Origin: Labrenzia sp. THAF82
Lineage (GTDB): Bacteria > Pseudomonadota > Alphaproteobacteria > Rhizobiales > Stappiaceae
Reading direction: 5' to 3'
NCBI RefSeq assembly: GCF_009363435.1
Contig: NZ_CP045354.1
Location: 6,228,501-6,292,500, forward strand
Length of the DNA: 64,000 nt
This document shows positions 24,698-32,835 of the stretch, in pieces (within the stretch, counting starts at the first letter, position 1; every line of letters begins with the position of its first letter). The notes below the pieces were generated by a model. The model did no database searches and was not told the origin of the DNA. It worked only from the letters and a program-made list of their open reading frames with translations. The position numbers and the translations under genes were made by a program.

Positions 24698-27208
24698 CTA
24701 TTCGGCAGCGGCCTGGTCCGCCTGTTCAGGCCGAGCCGGGAAAGCGCATGTGACCGTTGTGCCATTGCCCTCATCGGAATCGATCTCAACCGAACCACCA
24801 TGGAGCTCAACGAAGCTCTTGACGATGGCAAGACCCAAGCCAGCGCCCTGTCGCCGTGCACCCGTGTCGTGACCGACAAACCGGTTGAAGACCTGCGTCA
24901 GGATCTCGGCCGGAATGCCGTAACCATGATCCTTGACGATGAATTTTACCGTGTCGTCTTCACGGCTGCAGCTGACATCGACGACACCGTTTTCCTCGGA
25001 ATAGCGCACCGCATTGGCAATCAGATTGAACAGGACCTGACGCAACCGTTTTTCGTCGGCAATCATCATGCCGATATCGGCAGGTACCTGCGTCCGCAAA
25101 TTAATCTTTGCTTCGGCAATCCGATCCTTCAACCCTTCAACCGCCGCAGAGACCGTGGAGGCGACGTCAACCTCGCCGAGGTCCAATTCCATGATGCCGG
25201 CATCGAGCGTTGCCAGATCGAGAATGTCGTTGATGATGGCGAGCAGCGCCGAGGACGACGATTGGATGTATTCGGCGTATTCGCCCTGCTTTTCTGAGAG
25301 TTCGCCAAATTTCGGATCGGCCAGAAGTTGGGCAAATCCAATGATGTTCGTCAGCGGCGAACGCAGCTCATAAGACACATGCTGGATGAAGGCGTTCTTG
25401 ATCTGATCAGCCTGCTGCAGAGCCTCGTTCTTTTCAAGCAGCGCCCGCTCGACATTCACGCTGTCGGTCACGTCAACGAATGTGACAAGCGTGCCGCCGT
25501 CCGGCAGAGGAACCGTGGCATAGTCCAAAACGTCGCCGTTGTGCCGCTCAAGGCGACTGACATTTTGAGTACGGTTGTCCAGAAGGCCGGTAACGTTGCT
25601 GGCAAGCAGATCCCAAGCCTCTTGCTCCGTGTCGCTCAGAACACAGGCTGACACAACTTCCTTTACGTGCGGAAGTTCTGCCAGCCGATCTTCTCCGAGG
25701 CTCCAGATGCGGCCGAATGCAGGGTTCCAAAGACGAAGGCGCCCGTCAGAGCCAAACACGGCAACAGCTTCCGACAGATTGTCGAGCGTTTCGCCCTGGA
25801 CCCTTGTGAGGGCATTGTACCGACTTTCCAGATCCAACTGCTCAGTCACGTTTTCATAGATATAAGTAACGCCGCCTTGCGGATGCGGATTGGCGATCAC
25901 GCGCAAGGTGCGCCCATCGGGCAGGTGCCACCAGCTTTCCCGGGCTTCAAGAGACTGGTAGCTCTCCAGCATCTTGTTGCGCCAGACCCGATAGTCTGCC
26001 TGTTCAGGCAACTTGCGTGCAGCCCGGAGTGCGTCGAGCACGGCGCCGTCTTCAGGCTGGCCTTCCAGGAAGGACGGGTCCAGATCCCATAGCTGACGGA
26101 AGGCGGCATTGTAGAATTGCAGTTTGCGGTCGCTGCTGAAGATCGCGACGGCGGCAGCCAGCTGGTCCAGCGTCCGGCCGTGAAATTCCTCAGCGCGTCC
26201 CATTTCCTTGCGGGACTGTTCCAGCTCACTGATGTCCACGGCAATACCGGCTCCGCCGACATTCGCATTGACATCAGTGACTTCAAAGACGCGGCGTTCA
26301 CCTGAAGCCACAATTGGAATTCGGGCTGAGAAGCAACCATCTTCAGTTCGCTTCACGGCCATGGCCGTGCGAGCTGCTGCGTCGAGGAAAGTGGCCCCTT
26401 CCTTCACGGCGGCATCTGCCGTCGGCATTTCGACCGCCTCCGCATAGGCCGCGTTCGCCCAGATCAGATTGCCTTCGGCATCTCTTTGCCAGGCAGGTGC
26501 GGGCATGGCGTCAAGCAATGCGTGCAGCATATGCAGCTCGCCTGATATCTTGGCGTTGCGTGCGGCAAGCTCGGCTTGCATCTGACGCTCGCCCGTCAGG
26601 TCGCGCAGCCGAAGCACGACGGCTCCGCCTGTCGTGCGGCCAAGTGCCTCGACATAGCTGCCGGTTCGGGTCTTCAGTGTTGTGGTGAAGGCCTCACCCG
26701 TCCGGAACAACAGGTCCAGATGCCGTTCCAGATCTCCCGCGCACTTGGCGGTCAGCCAGCTGCCGAAGGCAAGCAATTGTGCCGGGGGACGCGGAACACC
26801 GGATGTTTCGGGAAGGACGCCCCAGATCTGGGGCATTGCGCCATTGCCAGTCCAGACAATCACCCGCTGCTCGTCGGTGTTGAGCATGGCTTCAAGCCGG
26901 TCCACCCGGAACTTGAGGTCACTCTTTTCCTTTTCCAACGCGCTGGTTAGCTGGGCGGACTGCTTGCGATGACGGACAAGTGCGACGGCAGCAGTTACAG
27001 CAAACGCGCAAATGCCGCCAAAAGCACCAAACAAGATCATCGCACCGGGATTGATTGCTGCAGCGGTGTCAGCGAGCATGTCGGCAGAGGCCGGAACGCT
27101 GGACAAGCCAAAGGCCGTCAACGCCGTACCACCAAGCGCAACCGTTTTCGGACTCCAATCTCGCCACGTCGCGCGTGATCGCGCGCCGTCCCTGCTGCCT
27201 TTCGGCAT
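24698..27208 (-). CDS. divL: DivL-like PAS-domain tyrosine pseudokinase (cell-cycle regulator)
   Basis: An 836-residue membrane protein with two hydrophobic segments near 24-42 and 54-78, a coiled stretch, several PAS domains (about 240-330, 350-460, 480-590) and a histidine-kinase-like C-terminus. The dimerisation helix reads FIQHVSYELRSPL, with Tyr613 (codon 25372-25370) where kinases carry the phospho-His. This His-to-Tyr change is the mark of DivL, which in Caulobacter (Tyr550) signals to CckA and so to CtrA. The ATP-binding N and G boxes (FNLIANAVRYSE, DHGYGIPAEI, GAGLGLAIVKSF) remain intact. The tsaE-amgK gene starts 21 bases downstream. Confidence 0.9.
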   Translation of the reverse strand: MPKGSRDGARSRATWRDWSPKTVALGGTALTAFGLSSVPASADMLADTAAAINPGAMILFGAFGGICAFAVTAAVALVRHRKQSAQLTSALEKEKSDLKFRVDRLEAMLNTDEQRVIVWTGNGAMPQIWGVLPETSGVPRPPAQLLAFGSWLTAKCAGDLERHLDLLFRTGEAFTTTLKTRTGSYVEALGRTTGGAVVLRLRDLTGERQMQAELAARNAKISGELHMLHALLDAMPAPAWQRDAEGNLIWANAAYAEAVEMPTADAAVKEGATFLDAAARTAMAVKRTEDGCFSARIPIVASGERRVFEVTDVNANVGGAGIAVDISELEQSRKEMGRAEEFHGRTLDQLAAAVAIFSSDRKLQFYNAAFRQLWDLDPSFLEGQPEDGAVLDALRAARKLPEQADYRVWRNKMLESYQSLEARESWWHLPDGRTLRVIANPHPQGGVTYIYENVTEQLDLESRYNALTRVQGETLDNLSEAVAVFGSDGRLRLWNPAFGRIWSLGEDRLAELPHVKEVVSACVLSDTEQEAWDLLASNVTGLLDNRTQNVSRLERHNGDVLDYATVPLPDGGTLVTFVDVTDSVNVERALLEKNEALQQADQIKNAFIQHVSYELRSPLTNIIGFAQLLADPKFGELSEKQGEYAEYIQSSSSALLAIINDILDLATLDAGIMELDLGEVDVASTVSAAVEGLKDRIAEAKINLRTQVPADIGMMIADEKRLRQVLFNLIANAVRYSEENGVVDVSCSREDDTVKFIVKDHGYGIPAEILTQVFNRFVGHDTGARRQGAGLGLAIVKSFVELHGGSVEIDSDEGNGTTVTCAFPARPEQADQAAAE

Positions 27209-27262
27209 CTTATGATCCCCTTAGTGCCGCCTTGACCCGTTTTTTGCGGGCTGCAGCTCCCG

Positions 27263-27348
27263 GATTCTGGGAGCAAATCAAAGACATCTGCCTCCTGGCC
27301 TTTGATTCGCTTAAACCATAACCTTTTTGAGAATCACGCAGAAGAGTC
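27263..27348. promoter_or_regulatory. Cluster of four GANTC sites upstream of divL
   Basis: GATTC at 27263 and 27304, GAATC at 27331 and GAGTC at 27344 lie within 86 bases of the divL promoter region. GANTC is the target of the cell-cycle methylase CcrM, and methylated sites are read by GcrA in alphaproteobacteria. Random expectation is well below one in this length. Regulation of divL by methylation is inference. Confidence 0.5.
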
Positions 27349-27364
27349 CGTTGCTGAAAAGTTA

Positions 27365-27401
27365 ACAGGACCCTTCAAATTGAAGGGTCCTGCATTTTTT
27401 T
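27365..27401. terminator. Hairpin between ahcY and divL
   Basis: A perfect inverted repeat of 13-base arms, CAGGACCCTTCAA / TTGAAGGGTCCTG, around one base (or 11-base arms around five), lying 65 bases past the ahcY stop. Seven T follow on the plus strand, while on the minus strand the tail is TTAACTTTT. Placement says it ends ahcY transcription; the longer T run faces the other way, so it may work in both directions. Confidence 0.75.
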
Positions 27402-27456
27402 GTTCACAGCACCGAATCGAGGCGATCACTACATCTAGTGGATCGCCAATCGCAAA

Positions 27457-28845
27457 TCAGTACTTGTAGTGTTCCGACTTGAACGGACCAGCCTTATTAA
27501 TCCCCAGATATTGGGATTGCTCGTCGGACAATTCAGTTAACGTGACACCGAGTTTTTCCAGGTGCAGACGAGCGACCTTCTCGTCCAGGTGCTTCGGCAG
27601 CACATAAACTTCGTTCTTGTACTCGTTGCCTTTGGTATAGAGTTCGATCTGCGCCAGAACCTGGTTGGTAAAGCTTGCAGACATCACGAAGCTCGGATGG
27701 CCTGTTGCGTTGCCGAGGTTCACCAGACGTCCCTGCGACAGCAGGATCATGCGCTTTCCATCCGGAAATTCATACATGTCCACCTGATCCTTGACCGGGC
27801 GCAGCTTTGTGTTCTTCAAAGCGGCAACCTGGATCTCGTTGTCGAAGTGGCCAATGTTACAGACGATCGCCATGTCCTTCATGCCACGCATGTGGTCAAA
27901 GGTGATGATGTCCTTGTTACCGGTTGCGGTGACATAAATGTCGCCCTCCGGCAGTGCCTGCTCCATGGTCTTGACTTCAAAGCCGTCCATGGACGCCTGC
28001 AAGGCACAAATCGGATCGATTTCAGTGACGATCACGCGGGCACCTGCTCCGGCGAGTGACTGTGCAGAACCCTTGCCGACATCGCCGTAACCGCAAACCA
28101 CCGCAACCTTACCAGACATCATGACATCGGTGCCGCGACGGATACCGTCGACCAGAGATTCGCGGCAACCGTAGCGGTTGTCGAACTTGGACTTGGTGAC
28201 ACTGTCATTGACGTTGATTGCCGGGAACGGCAACGAGCCGTTTTTCTGCATCTCGTAAAGACGCAGAACGCCCGTTGTGGTTTCTTCCGAAACACCCTGG
28301 ATCAGGCTCTTCTGTTTCGTGAACCAACCCGGGTTTGCAGCCATGCGCTTTTTGATCTGCGCAAAGAGACATTCCTCTTCTTCAGACGTCGGATTTTCAA
28401 TGAGACCGGTTTCTCCGGCCTCGACCCGTGCGCCAAGCAGGATGTACAGCGTTGCGTCGCCGCCATCATCGAGGATCATGTTCGCACCTTCGGGGAAGTC
28501 GAAGATCTTGTCGGCATAATCCCAGTATTCTTCCAGCGTTTCACCCTTGATGGCGAAAACCGGAACGCCCGATGCGGCGATGGCTGCTGCTGCCTGATCC
28601 TGTGTCGAATAGATGTTGCAGGACGCCCAGCGAACTTCAGCACCGAGTGCAACCAGCGTTTCAATCAATACCGCGGTCTGGATGGTCATATGCAATGACC
28701 CGGCGATGCGAGCGCCCTTAAGCGGTTTGCTTTCACCGAATTCAGCACGGCAAGCCATCAGGCCCGGCATTTCGTGTTCGGCAATTTCAATCTCGGTACG
28801 GCCCCAGTCGGCGAGCCCGATGTCCTTGACAATGTAGTCGGTCAT
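27457..28845 (-). CDS. ahcY: Adenosylhomocysteinase (SAH hydrolase)
   Basis: Splits S-adenosylhomocysteine into adenosine and homocysteine, keeping methylation reactions running. The 462-residue protein has GSLHMTIQTAVLIETL, the substrate region NVNDSVTKSKFDNRYGCRES with the cysteine used for catalysis, and the NAD motif VAVVCGYGDVGKGSA. The C-terminal GPFKSEHYKY is the family ending that completes the partner subunit's NAD site. The approximately 40-residue insert typical of bacterial enzymes is present. A 22-bp palindrome 174-195 bases upstream may be its operator. Confidence 0.98.
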   Translation of the reverse strand: MTDYIVKDIGLADWGRTEIEIAEHEMPGLMACRAEFGESKPLKGARIAGSLHMTIQTAVLIETLVALGAEVRWASCNIYSTQDQAAAAIAASGVPVFAIKGETLEEYWDYADKIFDFPEGANMILDDGGDATLYILLGARVEAGETGLIENPTSEEEECLFAQIKKRMAANPGWFTKQKSLIQGVSEETTTGVLRLYEMQKNGSLPFPAINVNDSVTKSKFDNRYGCRESLVDGIRRGTDVMMSGKVAVVCGYGDVGKGSAQSLAGAGARVIVTEIDPICALQASMDGFEVKTMEQALPEGDIYVTATGNKDIITFDHMRGMKDMAIVCNIGHFDNEIQVAALKNTKLRPVKDQVDMYEFPDGKRMILLSQGRLVNLGNATGHPSFVMSASFTNQVLAQIELYTKGNEYKNEVYVLPKHLDEKVARLHLEKLGVTLTELSDEQSQYLGINKAGPFKSEHYKY

Positions 28846-29018
28846 TAATGTGTCCTGCTGTTTGAGCCAGCGTTAAAGGCCAGGCCTTGAGAAGGGCATT
28901 GAACCAGCCGGTGACTTGAAACGAGACAAGTATGGCGGCAGCCCCAGGCTGATTTCCGAAATGTTTCCCGGAAATCCTGCGGCGGTTTATACCTGCCCAA
29001 CGAACATGACGCAATAAA

Positions 29019-29040
29019 GATATAAAGAATTCTTTATATC
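29019..29040. promoter_or_regulatory. 22-bp perfect palindrome upstream of ahcY
   Basis: The core ATATAAAGAATTCTTTATAT is flanked by G and C to give 22 self-complementary bases. It is the only sharp dyad between ahcY and the next gene. Shape and A+T content fit a dimeric ArsR-family operator. SahR, an ArsR-type sensor of S-adenosylhomocysteine, controls ahcY in some Proteobacteria; whether its site looks like this here is not verified. Confidence 0.55.
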
Positions 29041-29062
29041 ATTTAAAATTCCTTGCTAGGCC

Positions 29063-30157
29063 TCAATTCAGCAGTTCAACAAGAACGTCGAAAGTGACGG
29101 AAACATCGTCATTGGCTTCCGCAGAAAGATACACGACTGTCACGCCATGCTCCGGGACATGTCGCACATCAGCGGAAAATCCGACATCGCCACCTGAGTG
29201 ACCAACCACTTGTCCCAGATCCGGATCGGTTTCGATTTCAACTCCCATACCGTAGCCCTCACCAATCGGGTCTTGCAGCAGACGCACGATGCTGTCCCGG
29301 CTCAAGACGTCGCCCTCGTTGAAGAGAGCACGATAGAACGACGCGATGTCTTCGGCGTTTGCCACCAGTCCACCATCGCCAAACCCGAAACCGATGAGAA
29401 AGGCGTCAACAGGCTGGAGGCCGCTGCCAAAGTCCTCATTTCCCTGCACGAAGTCATCCGGCCCCACACCAAACCCGAGGACTTGCACCTCTTTGATACC
29501 GGTCGGTAGGAAAATATTTTCCGAGAAAATCCTGTTCATCGAAGAGCCGGTTACCTCTTCAAGAATGATCTGTGCCAGCAGGTAGTTGCTGTTGGAATAG
29601 TCATAAGCGTTTCCAGGAGCAAAGAGTCGGCCCTCATCCGCAATCGTCCCAACAGCCCAGTGAAGAATTTCCCTAGCGGTCTCGCCCGCCGCGACCCTGG
29701 ACAGGCTTTCCAGATAATACGCTTCGTCCAGATAGTCCGGCAGCCCGCTTGTCATGGTGAGCAGATGAGCAATGGTCAGATGATCCGCGCCGCCGAGCCC
29801 GTCAATGACGTTACTCGGCAACCACATTGACACCTTGTCATCAATGTTCAGAACGCTCTTTTCGTGAAGCTGCAACAAGGCAACGGACAAAAACAGCTTG
29901 CCGAGCGAAGCAGTCAGAAAACGACTGTCACGCGCAGTTGGAGGACCAGATGGCCGTTCCACGCCACAGGTCAGCCAAGCCTTCGCGTCAGGTGTCTGGA
30001 CATAGAGAACCCGAGCCGGTCCGTGCGGCGAGCAATCCGACCCATGAATGTCCTGAAGGAGCTCTTCCAGATCGTTAGTTGTTTGCGCATGCAGCGGCAG
30101 CACAATAGCAACAATTAGGATCGACAAAAGACATGCGAGGCAAGACAGGCTGCGCAT
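29063..30157 (-). CDS. Exported serine hydrolase of the beta-lactamase/class C fold
   Basis: A 364-residue protein with a signal peptide (hydrophobic 5-21, ending PLHAQ). It has the catalytic SLGK (84-87, the SxxK motif), TIAHLLTMTSGLPDY, the YSN motif in AYDYSNSNYLLAQ, and HSGGDVGF in place of KTG. This is the penicillin-binding-protein-like serine hydrolase family, which includes esterases, D-aminopeptidases and few true lactamases, so resistance should not be assumed. ATG 30157 is preceded in frame by GTG 30160; either could start. It begins 12 bases after the cyclopropane synthase family gene and is likely co-transcribed with it. Confidence 0.85.
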   Translation of the reverse strand: MRSLSCLACLLSILIVAIVLPLHAQTTNDLEELLQDIHGSDCSPHGPARVLYVQTPDAKAWLTCGVERPSGPPTARDSRFLTASLGKLFLSVALLQLHEKSVLNIDDKVSMWLPSNVIDGLGGADHLTIAHLLTMTSGLPDYLDEAYYLESLSRVAAGETAREILHWAVGTIADEGRLFAPGNAYDYSNSNYLLAQIILEEVTGSSMNRIFSENIFLPTGIKEVQVLGFGVGPDDFVQGNEDFGSGLQPVDAFLIGFGFGDGGLVANAEDIASFYRALFNEGDVLSRDSIVRLLQDPIGEGYGMGVEIETDPDLGQVVGHSGGDVGFSADVRHVPEHGVTVVYLSAEANDDVSVTFDVLVELLN

Positions 30158-30169
30158 CACGAACTGACC

Positions 30170-31474
30170 TTACTTTCTGTAGAGGTCTTCACGTGTTGGC
30201 GGCATGCCGGACAGGCCCTTGGTCCGCCGAGAGGTCACCGTCTGAAAAATACCAATCGAACCACGTTCAAAACCCAGCGAGACGCCGATCAGATAGGCCA
30301 ACCAAAGACGGTATTTCTCTTCGCCGATTTCGGCGATGGCCGCATCCTTGACCGCCATCAGGTTCTCGGCCCACAACCGTGTGGTTCTGGCGTAATGCTC
30401 GCGCCAGGCTTCCACGTCGTGCACTTCGAAGCCATGAGCTTCGAGATTGGTCAATGTCCAACCGATATGGTCGACCTCTCCACCGGGAAAGATATAGCGC
30501 ACAAGTGCCTGATATTCCGGCTTCTTACGGCGGAAGGCTTTCAAATCCTTCTTGCCGCGCCGGGTGATCGCATGGTGGAGGTAAAGTCCGCGTGGCTTTA
30601 ACAGGCGATGCACGCTCTGGAAATAATTGTCATAGTTGTCGAGACCGACAGCTTCGAACATTCCGATGGAAGAGATCTTGTCGAACTTGCCATCCATCTC
30701 GCGATAATCGATCAGCTTGACCGAGACCTTGTCTTCCAGTCCACGCTCTTTGATCCGTTCTTCAGCGAGTTTCAGCTGCTCTTCGGCCAGCGTGACACCG
30801 ACAGCGTTTACGCCATAGTGTTCGGCAGCGTGACAGATGAGCGCGCCCCAGCCGCAACCGATATCGAGCATGCGCTCGCCGGGCTTCAGTCGCAGTTTCC
30901 GGCAAATCATGTCCAGCTTGTCTTTTTGAGCTGTCGCCAGATCGTTCGACCAGTCCGTGAAATAGGCACAGGTGTAGACCATCTCCGGATCCAGAAAGAG
31001 ACGATAGAAGTCATTGGAGACATCATAATGAAAGGCAATGTCGTCCTTTCGACTGCCAGAGCTGCGGTCTGCTGCACGTCCGGCGTCCAGCCCGTCGGTC
31101 TGCCCTTTGACGGCATTGCTGCCCAACAGAAGCGGCAATGCGTTTTTCAAAAGCAAAGTCTTTTTCAGGCGCTTCCGAATTTCGCGGCCTTTGACCTTGG
31201 GTCTTTTGTCCGCAAAATCAAAAATTGTGCCGCCGCGTGGGTCGATCCTGCCTTCGGAGTAAAGGTCGACGACCGTCTTGATGCCCGGACGGCGCAACAA
31301 TTGCGTCAGCGCCGTTTGACCGAGCGCGATCCGCATTCCATTTTCCGGCATTTCGGGAGGCACCCGGCTTCCGTCCCAGAGTTCAAATCCGAACTCAAGC
31401 TCGAGCGCTTCATGAATATGGGTCAAAACGGCTGTTGCGGATGAAATCAACCGGTCTTCGGAGTTACCTGCCAT
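30170..31474 (-). CDS. Cyclopropane-fatty-acyl-phospholipid synthase family methyltransferase
   Basis: A 434-residue SAM-dependent enzyme. An N-terminal lipid-binding part (SCP2-like, residues about 20-130) precedes the methyltransferase fold. Family residues are present: FHYDVSNDFYRLFLDPEMVYTCAYF, SAM-binding MLDIGCGWGALI, GMFEAVGLDNY, YLHHAIT and YIFPGGE. The Cys, Glu and His correspond to the bicarbonate and active-site residues of E. coli Cfa. It adds a methylene bridge or methyl group to unsaturated acyl chains; exact product uncertain because several Cfa-like paralogues exist in this class. ATG 31474 follows GAGGAG by six bases; an upstream in-frame ATG at 31486 is less likely. Confidence 0.9.
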   Translation of the reverse strand: MAGNSEDRLISSATAVLTHIHEALELEFGFELWDGSRVPPEMPENGMRIALGQTALTQLLRRPGIKTVVDLYSEGRIDPRGGTIFDFADKRPKVKGREIRKRLKKTLLLKNALPLLLGSNAVKGQTDGLDAGRAADRSSGSRKDDIAFHYDVSNDFYRLFLDPEMVYTCAYFTDWSNDLATAQKDKLDMICRKLRLKPGERMLDIGCGWGALICHAAEHYGVNAVGVTLAEEQLKLAEERIKERGLEDKVSVKLIDYREMDGKFDKISSIGMFEAVGLDNYDNYFQSVHRLLKPRGLYLHHAITRRGKKDLKAFRRKKPEYQALVRYIFPGGEVDHIGWTLTNLEAHGFEVHDVEAWREHYARTTRLWAENLMAVKDAAIAEIGEEKYRLWLAYLIGVSLGFERGSIGIFQTVTSRRTKGLSGMPPTREDLYRK

Positions 31475-31533
31475 CGTTCTCCTCAATAAAGCTGACGGGA
31501 ATGGCCCGAAGGTTGCGGAACGGGCAATAAGAG

Positions 31534-31818
31534 TCAGTCAGTCTCGCCGAAACCGCTTTCAACCAGTTCTGAAATCGCTGTCAAAGCCTCTTCAGCGTCA
31601 ACACCTGCAACACAGACCTTGATGCAGCACCCCGGGCTGGCAGCCAACATCATCAATCCCATGATCGACGTGCCACCAACTGTCTGACCGTCTTTGGACA
31701 CGTTGACGTCTGCCTCGAAGGTTTCGACCAGTTTCACAAGTTTAGCCGATGCCCGCGCATGAAGGCCGCGCCGGTTCACAATGGTGAGATCTCTTTCCAA
31801 CGGTGTGTCTGCTGTCAT
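31534..31818 (-). CDS. ptsH: Phosphocarrier protein HPr (regulatory PTS)
   Basis: A 94-residue phosphocarrier. The phospho-His20 lies in NRRGLHARAS, and the regulatory serine Ser51 in GGTSIMGLMML, which HprK phosphorylates. In alphaproteobacteria this HPr serves the nitrogen-type PTS cascade and has no sugar transporter partner. It begins eight bases after the EIIA gene ends, and hprK lies just upstream in the same direction. Confidence 0.95.
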   Translation of the reverse strand: MTADTPLERDLTIVNRRGLHARASAKLVKLVETFEADVNVSKDGQTVGGTSIMGLMMLAASPGCCIKVCVAGVDAEEALTAISELVESGFGETD

Positions 31819-31826
31819 GTTTTTTA

Positions 31827-32231
31827 TTAGTTCTGTCCCGACAGCACCTGACTAGCAACGGAAATGTATTTTTGCCCAGCCTGGCGAGCCTCGTCGACAG
31901 CTTCTGCCAATTCGCGATCTGCCCTGACACTGGCCAGTTTGATGAGCATGGGCAGATTGACGCCGGCAACCACTTCGACGGACTTGCTGTCCATAACCGA
32001 GATTGCCAGGTTCGACGGTGTTCCACCGAACATATCGGTCAGCAAAACCACACCCTTGCCGGAATTGGCTGCTTCGACGGCCGTTAGAATGTCCTGCCGA
32101 CGCTGCTCCATATCGTCATCCGGACCTATGGAAATGGTTTCGACCTGTTCCTGAGGCCCGACAACATGCTCCAGCGCCGCCTTGAATTCCTCGGCGAGAC
32201 GCCCGTGGGTCACAAGTACTAGTCCAATCAT
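31827..32231 (-). CDS. PTS EIIA component, mannose/fructose type (regulatory)
   Basis: A 134-residue single-domain EIIA of the mannose family with His9 in LVLVTHG as the phosphorylation site, plus VVLLTDMFGGTPSN near 62-75 and GVNLPMLIKL near 90-99. No EIIB, EIIC or EIID gene is nearby, so it is probably regulatory. This protein is often called EIIA-Man or ManX in Brucella, Sinorhizobium and relatives. The gene is sandwiched between hprK and ptsH. Confidence 0.94.
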   Translation of the reverse strand: MIGLVLVTHGRLAEEFKAALEHVVGPQEQVETISIGPDDDMEQRRQDILTAVEAANSGKGVVLLTDMFGGTPSNLAISVMDSKSVEVVAGVNLPMLIKLASVRADRELAEAVDEARQAGQKYISVASQVLSGQN

Positions 32232-32367
32232 GTGTCGTTCGGCCTGACTATCGTGTGTTATCTGCTCAGGGTTCCGGTCAGAACCCGGAACGCGCCGGGC
32301 GTTTATCAGTCTGATGCACTCTCTTCAACCGTTTGCAGACATGCAAGCAAAAAAGATCCTCGATCCC

Positions 32368-32835
32368 TTAAATATAATCCAGGTTCCCTGGAAACAGCGC
32401 GCGAAGCGCCCAACGGATCATACGCATGCTATTGACTGGCCGGTCTTCAGGACACTTCAGAGCCGGGACCTGAATGCCCTCGAGCATCACATGATCCAAT
32501 CGGTTTTCAGGTAGCCGTTCCAAATCACTCAACGGCTGAAGGTCAATGACAAGATGCACCTGCGCCCGGTGGTCAACTGCCTGTTCAACCAGACCGAAAC
32601 CACGCACTTCCATTCGTCCACGGATCGCCTCCGGCGCTTCAGCGAGAAGCCGTGTCCCCTTGCCACTCAAATAAACATAGTCGTCCGAAACGAGCCGCCC
32701 GAAGTTTCCTCGAGACGAGGCCGCTTCTATCAGAAGGTCACACAGTGAGGTCTTGCCGCTTCCGGCGCTTCCCCGGATCAACAATCCGATCGTGCCGACA
32801 ATGGCACAATTCGCATGGACGGCTTCAGCTGTCAC
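32368..32835 (-). CDS. hprK: HPr kinase/phosphorylase, short alphaproteobacterial form
   Basis: A 155-residue protein that corresponds only to the C-terminal catalytic domain of Firmicute HprK (about 310 residues). It has the P-loop GSAGSGKTS (22-30), LVSDDYVYL with the catalytic Asp pair near 51-52, and MEVRGFGLV as the family signature. It phosphorylates HPr at the serine. Its GTG start overlaps the chvG stop by four bases (GTGA), coupling it to the sensor kinase. A 136-base gap separates it from the EIIA gene. Confidence 0.95.
   Translation of the reverse strand: MTAEAVHANCAIVGTIGLLIRGSAGSGKTSLCDLLIEAASSRGNFGRLVSDDYVYLSGKGTRLLAEAPEAIRGRMEVRGFGLVEQAVDHRAQVHLVIDLQPLSDLERLPENRLDHVMLEGIQVPALKCPEDRPVNSMRMIRWALRALFPGNLDYI

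Noticed and set aside
27365..27392. Long perfect inverted repeat as possible insertion-sequence end
   Set aside because: It has hairpin-terminator geometry with a T run, no target duplication and no transposase.
28846..29018. SAH or SAM riboswitch before ahcY
   Set aside because: I looked for the conserved core of known SAM/SAH riboswitches in the leader and could not see it; only the DNA palindrome stands out. A covariance-model search would settle this.
29063..30157. Antibiotic-resistance beta-lactamase
   Set aside because: SxxK and YxN are present, but the third motif is HSGG-like; this pattern is general to PBP-like serine hydrolases, so resistance is not supported.
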